From Sulfitobacter sp. (GTDB lineage: Bacteria > Pseudomonadota > Alphaproteobacteria > Rhodobacterales > Rhodobacteraceae), in the NCBI GenBank assembly GCA_026421135.1, contig JAPKCR010000204.1:1-5504 (forward strand): 5,504 bases of DNA, read 5' to 3'. Below are positions 1 through 4,864 of this stretch, piece after piece (position 1 is the first letter of the stretch; every line of letters begins with the position of its first letter). The translations under genes and the position numbers were made by a program. A model generated the notes under the pieces. It did no database searches, was not told the origin of the DNA, and was given only the letters and a program-made list of their open reading frames with translations.

Positions 1-1011
1 CACAAACGCGACATTTGCCTCGCCAGCAGCAAGGCTTTCGCTGTCCATCACATCTTGCACGATCTGATCCAGCGCTATGACGGTTAATGTCGGGCTTGGT
101 TCCTCGGCCTTGCCAAAGGCCAGTGTCGATTCACACAGATGGACGGCGCGCGTGATCGAACTGACCAGCTTGGGGGCCATCCGTTTGACGCTGGGGTCCT
201 CGGACATCTCGATGCGATCAGTAAACAACTGCGCAGTTGTCAGGATATTGCGCAAATCGTGGCTGATCTTGCTGACTGCCTGACCCAACTGCGCCAACCG
301 TTCTTTTTGGCGCAAGGCTTGGGTCAGCTCTGTCTCAAGCTTCATCAACGCCTCTTCAGCCTCGCGGATTTCGGTTACACCAGCCGAGGGGGCAATAATG
401 CGCCGCGCGTCCTCGGGGGCCAGTGCATAGTTTTGCATATGGCCAACCACGCCCTTGATCGGCTTCAGCATCAGCGCGCGCAGCGCGACAAACAACAATG
501 AGGCCGTAATGATCGAGATAACGGCAGACAGCAGCAAAATCCGGATGCCGTAGTCCACCATGGCGTCACGCAAGGGCACCGTTTGCATGGTAATTTCGAT
601 TAATGACCCTGCATCCTGAACTGGCGCACCAATCACACGGATCACCCCATCTTGGGTATCGGCCAATTGAAGAAACGCGTCCTTGATCAGCGTCAGCGCC
701 GACGGGTCACGCAGATCAAAGGTGTTGATGATCGATTGCGGCATTGGCGAGGACAGCACCAACTGCCGAACCTCGTCACGCCGCAATACAACGTTGAAAA
801 CCTCGGCAGTCCTGAGCAATTCAGCCTCGAGTGCGGGGTCGATCATGTCATTCGCCAGCAGCGTCAGCGAAGCGATCTGTGCCCGTTCAAGACGGTTCAT
901 CAGATATTCTTGACGGAAACGCGCGATGGTTGGGACAAAAATCAGAACCTCGGCCAACATCACAAAGATGGTGGTCAGTATCAGCAACCGGCCTGAAAAG
1001 GATTTCAACAT
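1..1011 (-). CDS. Membrane sensor histidine kinase, C-terminus cut off by window edge
   Basis: The minus-strand frame is open from an ATG at 1011-1009 to the window edge: 337 residues with no stop. A first membrane helix lies at about residues 9-30, followed by a periplasmic-type segment (about 31-150) that I do not recognise. A second helix (about 155-178) leads into a HAMP-like linker starting with a KPI motif near 183-185 and a charged helix near 214-240. The dimerisation and phosphoacceptor helix has the H-box SHDLRNIL, so His251 is the likely phosphorylation site. The ATPase domain (N, G1 and G2 boxes) should lie beyond position 1. The H-box has Ile where Pro is usual. The gene is third in the operon, 12 bp after the flavoenzyme stop, with no strong ribosome binding site (only AGAG about 11 bases upstream), so translation may be coupled. 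No response regulator is visible. The class is clear; the signal is unknown. Confidence 0.9.
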   Translation of the reverse strand, partial: MLKSFSGRLLILTTIFVMLAEVLIFVPTIARFRQEYLMNRLERAQIASLTLLANDMIDPALEAELLRTAEVFNVVLRRDEVRQLVLSSPMPQSIINTFDLRDPSALTLIKDAFLQLADTQDGVIRVIGAPVQDAGSLIEITMQTVPLRDAMVDYGIRILLLSAVISIITASLLFVALRALMLKPIKGVVGHMQNYALAPEDARRIIAPSAGVTEIREAEEALMKLETELTQALRQKERLAQLGQAVSKISHDLRNILTTAQLFTDRIEMSEDPSVKRMAPKLVSSITRAVHLCESTLAFGKAEEPSPTLTVIALDQIVQDVMDSESLAAGEANVAFV

Positions 1012-1023
1012 AATTAGCGGGCT

Positions 1024-2442
1024 CTAGGGAATGAAACGTTGCACAAAACGTACAACAGTTTTGACCAGATCGCTTTCAAACAATCGCGGCGTGAAATAAG
1101 CACCTGCTGCGCGTTTGTTGACTTCGCCAATCGTGGGATAAGGGGCAACCATGCCGGCAATTTGGCTCATTTTCATGTTATTTGCCAGTGCCAATGCCCA
1201 CAGATTGATCAGCTCTCCCGCTTGATAGCCGACAATGCTGACCCCCACCGGGCGTCCCTTCACAACCATGACTTTGATCAATCCCTTGGTTTTGCGTTCG
1301 GCAATGGCGCGGTCATTGTGATTGTAGTGAAAGCGCACGACCTCGACCTTATCGCCGTGTTCATCCTTGGCTTGCGCCTCGGTCAGGCCGACTTGAGACA
1401 GTTCCGGGTCCGTATAAGTCGCCCACGGAATATGTGCGGTCTTTGCCTTGGACGGAATCGCGAACATCAACGAGCGGATCACCACGCCGGCGTGATAGCC
1501 TGCGACATGGGTGAATTGCAGCCCCCCGGCCACATCGCCGATGGCATAAACTTTGCGATTGCTAGTGCGCAGTGATGCGTCCACCTTGATGCCGTTCTTG
1601 ATCGGTTCGACGCCCGCCTTTTCAAGGTCCAGCGAGTCGGTGTTGGCCTTGCGCCCCACCGCGACCAGCAAATGCGACCCTTTAAACACGCGGCCATCTT
1701 TGGCTTCGACCTCAATCGTACCGACATCTCCGCGAATCTCGGCCGCCAAAGCGCCTTCGGCAATTTCCACACCTTCATCCTTTAGCGACTGCAGCACGGC
1801 GGCGGCCATCTCCGGGTCATCTTTGGCCAGCGCCTTTTCCCCTTCGATTACAGTCACTTTGCAGCCCATGCGAATATGCGCCTGCGCCATCTCCATGCCT
1901 ATCGGACCGCCGCCGATGATTAGCAGATGCTCTGGCTTTTCACGCAGATCGAACAGGGTTTCGTTTGTCTCGTGGGGGGTCTTGTCCAGTCCCGGAATGG
2001 GCGGCACCAAAGGCGAGGATCCCGTAGCGATCACGATACGCCGCGCTTTGATGATGGTGTCACCGGCCTGAACCTCGTCCTCCGAGATAAAGCGTCCGAA
2101 TTCGCGGATCACATTGATCCCGAATCCTTCGAACCGCTCTTGACTGTCGACCGGCGCAATCTGCGCAATCACGTCGGCCACGTGATCTTTGGCAGCGGCA
2201 TAGTCCACCTCTCCGGCGGCATCGGCCACACCGAATTGTGCGGAATGGCGCTGGCCATAAGCCGCTTTTCCCGTCGCGATCAACGCTTTGGATGGAACGC
2301 AGCCATAGTTCAGGCAGTCACCGCCCATCTTGTGGCCTTCAAGCAGGACAACATCCGCCCCCATTTGCGCGGCCCCCGCCGCAACAGAAAGCCCGCCAGA
2401 GCCAGCACCAATAATCAACAGGTCGGTTTTAATGCGATTCAT
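1024..2442 (-). CDS. FAD-dependent pyridine nucleotide-disulfide oxidoreductase, class I (MerA/Lpd-like, substrate unknown)
   Basis: This 472-residue flavoprotein belongs to the two-cysteine disulfide reductase family. In order it shows the FAD dinucleotide fold GAGSGG (12-17), the redox pair in GGDCLNYGCVPSK (Cys43, Cys48), the ATG segment (139-141), the NAD(P) fold GGGPIG (177-182) with Glu200 at the end of the second strand (suggesting NADH), the second FAD motif AIGDVAG (300-306), and the dimerisation domain from about 335. Where Lpd and glutathione reductase carry the catalytic His-Glu pair it has Tyr435 and Glu440 (APYPTIGE). MerA has Tyr there too, but the C-terminal Cys pair and the N-terminal metal-binding domain of MerA are absent. 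The basic, hydrophobic tail (about 459-472) could touch the membrane. I chose the start at 2442, not the in-frame ATG at 2505, because AAGGAA sits 8 bases upstream and the FAD fold begins at once. It overlaps the VTT gene by 4 bp. Fusions of these two families exist in other bacteria (from memory), which supports a joint role. A 'mercuric reductase' label would be misleading. Confidence 0.9.
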   Translation of the reverse strand: MNRIKTDLLIIGAGSGGLSVAAGAAQMGADVVLLEGHKMGGDCLNYGCVPSKALIATGKAAYGQRHSAQFGVADAAGEVDYAAAKDHVADVIAQIAPVDSQERFEGFGINVIREFGRFISEDEVQAGDTIIKARRIVIATGSSPLVPPIPGLDKTPHETNETLFDLREKPEHLLIIGGGPIGMEMAQAHIRMGCKVTVIEGEKALAKDDPEMAAAVLQSLKDEGVEIAEGALAAEIRGDVGTIEVEAKDGRVFKGSHLLVAVGRKANTDSLDLEKAGVEPIKNGIKVDASLRTSNRKVYAIGDVAGGLQFTHVAGYHAGVVIRSLMFAIPSKAKTAHIPWATYTDPELSQVGLTEAQAKDEHGDKVEVVRFHYNHNDRAIAERKTKGLIKVMVVKGRPVGVSIVGYQAGELINLWALALANNMKMSQIAGMVAPYPTIGEVNKRAAGAYFTPRLFESDLVKTVVRFVQRFIP

Positions 2443-3173
2443 TTCAACAGTTCCTTTTTGCCGGTTGCGGCCTTGAGTATGACGGGTAGGAGCGACAGGG
2501 CGCAAAGGCCAAGGATGGGAAAGAAAATATGTGGCTCAAATATGATGCCTAAGTTTGGCGTCTCTCCACCGGCAAACACTGTTCCTAGGCCCGCGCCGAC
2601 CGACGTATAGACCACCGAACCGGGTATGATCCCCAAGAATGTCGAGATGATAAAACGGTATAACTTTACGCCCAGAAACGCAGGTATCAGGTTGGCCACA
2701 AAAAACGGTACGGCGGGCACTAAACGGATAAAGAACAACATCGACCACTGGTTATTGTCGATGCCCTCTTTGATCTTCCGCACCATTCCATCGGATGCAT
2801 CCATCCGCGCCTTAAGTCTTTCGCCAAACCCCATCCGCGCCGCCAGAAAAATCAGCACCGCTCCGATTGTGGCCCCCGTTATATTGAATAACACCCCGAA
2901 CAAGGTGCCAAATAAGAATCCGCCCGTGATGGTGGTGATACTCGCGCCGGGCAGCGAAAACGCCACGATCAAGACATATGCCGCAATGAAGACGACTACC
3001 GTCAGCACATAATTTGAGTCCCGAAAGGCGACCAGAGCCTCGCGGTTGTCGCGCAGCGTATCAAAGGTCAGGTAATCGCGAAGTGTAAAAAACCCTGCCG
3101 CCGCCACCAGAGCAATGACGATAATTGGCAGATACCTTAGCCATACGGGTTTCTCGTCTGTCTGATCTACCAT
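2439..3173 (-). CDS. TVP38/TMEM64 family (VTT-domain, DedA-like) inner-membrane protein
   Basis: This 244-residue integral membrane protein has hydrophobic segments near 14-30, 55-75, 80-112, 146-166, 172-198 and 208-234. The VTT core is well preserved: FSLPGA (72-77) and TGGFLFG (83-89), then GATIGA with AAR (100-113), then the signature R-x-x-P-x-x-P-x-x-x-x-N running from Arg150 to Asn161, and finally GIIPG followed by VGAGLG (181-197). Family members are polytopic inner-membrane proteins with re-entrant loops. Relatives have been linked to phospholipid (C55-P or PE) flipping, membrane integrity and selenite or metal effects, but no substrate can be read from this sequence. It is the first gene of the minus-strand operon; its last codons overlap the start of the flavoenzyme gene (ATGA). 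The start at 3173 is preceded by AGGAAG at 11 bases, a slightly long spacing. Confidence 0.92.
   Translation of the reverse strand: MVDQTDEKPVWLRYLPIIVIALVAAAGFFTLRDYLTFDTLRDNREALVAFRDSNYVLTVVVFIAAYVLIVAFSLPGASITTITGGFLFGTLFGVLFNITGATIGAVLIFLAARMGFGERLKARMDASDGMVRKIKEGIDNNQWSMLFFIRLVPAVPFFVANLIPAFLGVKLYRFIISTFLGIIPGSVVYTSVGAGLGTVFAGGETPNLGIIFEPHIFFPILGLCALSLLPVILKAATGKKELLK
2451..2456 (-). promoter_or_regulatory. Ribosome binding site deciding the flavoenzyme start
   Basis: AAGGAA on the minus strand ends 8 bases before the ATG at 2442, inside the last codons of the VTT gene. It favours this start over an in-frame ATG 63 bases further upstream, whose extra residues (rich in Arg and Gln) precede the FAD fold without resembling the family. 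Confidence 0.75.
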
Positions 3174-3184
3174 TGTGCGGGTCG

Positions 3185-3190
3185 CTTCCT
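3185..3190 (-). promoter_or_regulatory. Ribosome binding site of the VTT gene
   Basis: AGGAAG on the minus strand lies 11 bases before the ATG at 3173. The match is good and the spacing is at the long end of the normal range. No other in-frame start sits closer. Confidence 0.55.
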
Positions 3191-3195
3191 ATGTT

Positions 3196-3210
3196 CGGTC
3201 TGTAAGACCG
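3196..3210. promoter_or_regulatory. Perfect inverted repeat CGGTCT-GTA-AGACCG, possible operator
   Basis: Six-base arms are separated by three bases, 22 bp upstream of the VTT start codon. As DNA it has the size and symmetry of a dimeric regulator site. As RNA in the operon leader it would give a short hairpin just before the ribosome binding site at 3185-3190. There is no T-run, so it is not a terminator. The function is inferred from position and symmetry only. Confidence 0.45.
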
Positions 3211-3222
3211 TATAGCCCTATA
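3211..3222. promoter_or_regulatory. Inverted repeat TATAG-CC-CTATA overlapping -10-like hexamers
   Basis: This second perfect dyad directly abuts the one at 3196-3210. On the minus strand it supplies two -10-like hexamers, TATACG (3214-3209) and TATAGG (3222-3217), so the start of transcription of the VTT operon could lie within the neighbouring palindrome. I found no good -35 at 16-18 bases from either hexamer, so the promoter assignment is tentative. Confidence 0.35.
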
Positions 3223-3382
3223 GATGGGCCAATGTGACGCAGGCAGGTAGGGATATCACGGGCGCTTGATCACAAAGCCGTATATATTGCAGAAAGTTAG
3301 GGTTACGGCGCTGGATTGAAACACTCCACCGCGATAATTGCCGTTTTTATTGCAGCTTCGTCAATTTTGCGGCCTCAAGGGT

Positions 3383-3428
3383 TTGACTTGCGGGCGCAGC
3401 AGCTTTAGAGGCAGGGCTTGAATTGACA
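3383..3428 (+). promoter_or_regulatory. rpmH: Candidate rpmH promoter region with two -35-like hexamers
   Basis: TTGACT (3383-3388) and the perfect consensus hexamer TTGACA (3423-3428) lie 97 and 57 bases upstream of the rpmH ATG. Strong housekeeping promoters in Rhodobacterales typically have a TTGAC -35 and a weak -10. Behind the first, TTTAGA (3404-3409) is a poor -10 at 15 bp; behind the second no convincing -10 is seen. Either or both could drive the cluster. Confidence 0.4.
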
Positions 3429-3467
3429 GTGATGCGCCGAATCTGGTGTTGATCTAACGTATTAAGT

Positions 3468-3471
3468 GGAG
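3468..3471 (+). promoter_or_regulatory. Ribosome binding site of rpmH
   Basis: GGAG ends 8 bases before the rpmH ATG. A second GGAG at 3474-3477 is only 2 bases from the start and too close to be used. Confidence 0.6.
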
Positions 3472-3479
3472 CCGGAGCG

Positions 3480-3614
3480 ATGAAACGCACCTTTCAACCT
3501 TCAAACCTTGTGCGCAAGCGGCGCCACGGTTTCCGTGCACGTATGGCAACAAAAGCGGGTCGCAAGATCATTAACTCGCGCCGTGCCCAAGGCCGGAAAG
3601 AACTGAGCGCGTAA
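3480..3614 (+). CDS. rpmH: Large-subunit ribosomal protein bL34
   Basis: This 44-residue, very basic protein begins [20 protein letters not shown] and continues through the conserved stretch with MATKAGRKI and [11 protein letters not shown], ending in TAA. It is a full-length match to L34, a structural protein of the 50S subunit that binds 23S rRNA. The length equals the usual 44-46 residues. It is the first gene of the plus-strand cluster and lies 25 bp before rnpA. The rpmH-rnpA pairing is almost universal in bacteria. Confidence 0.98.
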   Translation: MKRTFQPSNLVRKRRHGFRARMATKAGRKIINSRRAQGRKELSA

Positions 3615-3639
3615 TTCGCGCTTTCAGGACTTTGCATTT

Positions 3640-4056
3640 ATGACACCGTCGGAAGCACCCATGGATGGCACAAATGCCGCCCAGAGGGAAATGCTTCCGG
3701 CGGTTTCTTTGCGTTTGACAACGCTTAAAAACAGACCGAATTTCCAGCGGGCCACCAGATCACCCCGAGTGGCGGTGCCGGGCTTCATCCTTCAGATGCG
3801 CAAACGCCCTGAAGGCGAGGCTGAAGGTATACGCGTCGGTTTTACATGTTCTAAAAAAGTCGGGAATGCTGTTGCCCGCAACCGTGCCAAGCGCCGTCTG
3901 CGTGAAATTGCACGCTTGGTCTTGCCCGATCAGGGCCGCGACGGCATGGACTATGTCTTAGTCGGTCGGCAAGGGGCAACAGCCACCCTGCCCTTTTGCC
4001 AATTGCTGGCAGACCTGACCAAAGCCCTAAACATTCTGCACGGCAAAATAAAATGA
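3640..4056 (+). CDS. rnpA: Ribonuclease P protein component
   Basis: This 138-residue basic protein binds RNase P RNA and helps it remove 5' leaders from precursor tRNAs. The family signature is clear: VGFTCSKKVGNAVARNR then AKRRLRE (about 66-89), containing the RNR box (80-82). The aromatic N-terminal element is TTLKNRPNFQRA (27-38). Compared with the 119-residue E. coli protein it has about 20 extra N-terminal residues, which is common in Rhodobacterales. I chose the ATG at 3640, with AGGA about 10 bases upstream. In-frame ATGs at 3661 (GGAAG 5 bases upstream) and 3691 (GAGGG almost touching) are possible alternatives, and both keep the whole conserved core. The last codons overlap the yidD start (ATGA). 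Confidence 0.95.
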   Translation: MTPSEAPMDGTNAAQREMLPAVSLRLTTLKNRPNFQRATRSPRVAVPGFILQMRKRPEGEAEGIRVGFTCSKKVGNAVARNRAKRRLREIARLVLPDQGRDGMDYVLVGRQGATATLPFCQLLADLTKALNILHGKIK

Positions 4057-4274
4057 CATTGTTCGCCCGCGTTCTTGCTGTTCCTGTACGGGCGTACCGC
4101 TTGATCTTCAGCCCATGGCTTGGCCAAAACTGCCGGTTTCAGCCGACTTGCAGCGCCTATGCCCTTGAAGCGTTGCGCAAGCATGGCGGTATTAAAGGTG
4201 GCTGGCTGGCAATCCGACGTATTGCACGCTGCCACCCATGGGGCAGCAGCGGCATCGACAACGTTCCAGATTAA
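4053..4274 (+). CDS. yidD: Membrane protein insertion efficiency factor YidD
   Basis: This 73-residue protein of the YidD (DUF37) family is associated at the inner face of the membrane and helps YidC and Sec insert membrane proteins. An amphipathic N-terminal helix is followed by YRLIFSPWLGQNCRFQPTCS (15-34), then YALEALRKHGGIKGGW and the RCHPWGSSGIDNVP end (59-72). The conserved cysteines are Cys27, Cys33 and Cys60. The start at 4053 overlaps the rnpA stop by 4 bp and has no good ribosome binding site, so translation is probably coupled to rnpA. An in-frame upstream ATG at 3996 lies inside rnpA and adds residues unlike the family. yidC usually lies further along in such clusters and is not seen here. 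Confidence 0.95.
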   Translation: MTLFARVLAVPVRAYRLIFSPWLGQNCRFQPTCSAYALEALRKHGGIKGGWLAIRRIARCHPWGSSGIDNVPD

Positions 4275-4804
4275 CGCTTCTTATCGAAAGTGATCTGCAC
4301 TTCGCCGATATCAACGCCATATTTCTTCATATACGCGCGATTGTAGACCCGCGTATCGCTAAGCTTCCAGAACCAATCGTCAAAATTCACCCGCAAGGTT
4401 CCATCTGGAACAGGCAGGTCAATTTTGTAAGCCCAATTGAAAGTATCACCCCGCGCGACACCCTTTGCAGCGCCAATCACGCCATCCGCCTGCCCTGTCC
4501 ACGTGTCAGGCCCAGTCTTGGCCATCTTCCATATACGCTGTTCAGTGCTTTTGTCTTCGTACACAAATTCCTCGACCAAGGTGAGGGTCCGCCCGTCCCA
4601 AGTCCCATGGATGTCTACAACAAAGCGGCGGCGCACTGTTCCCAGTGTGTCCTGAAACTGCCCCGTTGCGACAACATGGCCGTCGAAATACTCTTCGATG
4701 TTAAGAAGGCGGTCTGACAGCAACGGGTCATCAGCATTTGGTTTTCCCGTACACGCAACAAGCCCCAGCATGACCCCCAGCATCATCCCAAAAATTCGCA
4801 TCAT
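4271..4804 (-). CDS. DUF3833 family lipoprotein
   Basis: This 177-residue predicted lipoprotein of unknown function has a short signal peptide with a hydrophobic core (about 4-16) ending in the lipobox LVAC, with lipidated Cys18. Thr at +2 means no Asp retention signal, so outer-membrane sorting is likely. The mature part matches the DUF3833 pattern as I remember it: EEYFDGHVVATGQFQD (37-52), RRRFVVDIHGTWDG (58-71), IWKM (91-94), FDDWFWKLSD (141-150), VYNRAYMKKYG (153-163) and a final beta strand GEVQITF. I chose the ATG at 4804, with AGGG 7 bases upstream; the next ATG at 4801 is equally compatible. The frame stays open back to 4978, but that extension is antisense to ttcA and would bury the signal peptide. 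The gene is inverted relative to its neighbours and meets yidD tail to tail. In other genomes the family often occurs near lipid-modifying genes; none is visible here. Confidence 0.88.
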   Translation of the reverse strand: MMRIFGMMLGVMLGLVACTGKPNADDPLLSDRLLNIEEYFDGHVVATGQFQDTLGTVRRRFVVDIHGTWDGRTLTLVEEFVYEDKSTEQRIWKMAKTGPDTWTGQADGVIGAAKGVARGDTFNWAYKIDLPVPDGTLRVNFDDWFWKLSDTRVYNRAYMKKYGVDIGEVQITFDKKR

Positions 4805-4864
4805 TCCCACACCCTGATCTATCCGCCGCTTGATCGGCGATGTGACTTGATCTAAGCCAATCTC
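4805..4864. promoter_or_regulatory. Divergent 60-bp leader between the lipoprotein gene and ttcA
   Basis: Promoters for both neighbours must lie here or inside the genes. The region holds three GATC sites about 16-17 bp apart (4816, 4832, 4849), a short inverted repeat CGCCG-CTTGAT-CGGCG (4824-4839), and an Fnr-like site at 4847-4860. No strong promoter hexamer pair is recognisable in either direction. ttcA has no clear ribosome binding site. Confidence 0.4.
4847..4860 (-). promoter_or_regulatory. Possible Fnr/FnrL-type site
   Basis: Read on the minus strand, TTGGCTTAGATCAA matches 8 of 10 defined bases of the Fnr box TTGAT-N4-ATCAA. It ends 4 bp before the ttcA ATG and lies 42 bp before the lipoprotein start. 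It is more plausible as an upstream site for the lipoprotein gene than as an activator site for ttcA. An 8/10 match can occur by chance. Confidence 0.25.

Larger units (their letters stand above)
3174..3479. other. Divergent intergenic region between the VTT operon and rpmH
   Basis: This 306-bp non-coding stretch must contain the promoters for both the minus-strand VTT-flavoenzyme-kinase operon and the plus-strand rpmH cluster. It is AT-richer than the genes, with runs such as TATATATT near 3281-3288 and TTTTTAT near 3344-3350. Apart from the inverted repeats and -35-like hexamers listed separately, it has an 8-base direct repeat TATTGCAG (3285-3292 and 3348-3355). I see no convincing small gene, tRNA, terminator or DnaA-box cluster. 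Confidence 0.7.

Noticed and set aside
1024..2442. Naming the flavoenzyme mercuric reductase (merA) or dihydrolipoyl dehydrogenase (lpd)
   Set aside because: There is no C-terminal Cys pair and no mer genes nearby for the first, and no catalytic His and no 2-oxoacid dehydrogenase genes nearby for the second.
1927..2610. Long plus-strand open frame (227 codons) opposite the flavoenzyme gene
   Set aside because: It is antisense to a strongly supported gene, has no recognisable domain, and reads like the complement of the GC-rich coding frame. The same holds for plus-strand frames at 139-501, 652-996, 1039-1575, 1553-2071 and 2626-3012.
3196..3210. Intrinsic terminator
   Set aside because: The short hairpin has no following T-run on either strand, and it lies upstream of both divergent genes.
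3316..3338. Promoter from TTGAAA (3316-3321) and GATAAT (3333-3338)
   Set aside because: The -10-like hexamer is good, but the spacing is only 11 bp and no alternative -35 fits.
3174..3479. Replication origin next to rpmH
   Set aside because: In many bacteria rpmH lies beside dnaA and oriC, but here there is no dnaA, no cluster of TTATCCACA-like boxes and no AT-rich repeat array.
4238..4717. Plus-strand frame of 159 codons opposite the lipoprotein gene
   Set aside because: The minus strand has a lipobox and DUF3833 motifs; the plus-strand product has nothing recognisable and starts inside yidD.
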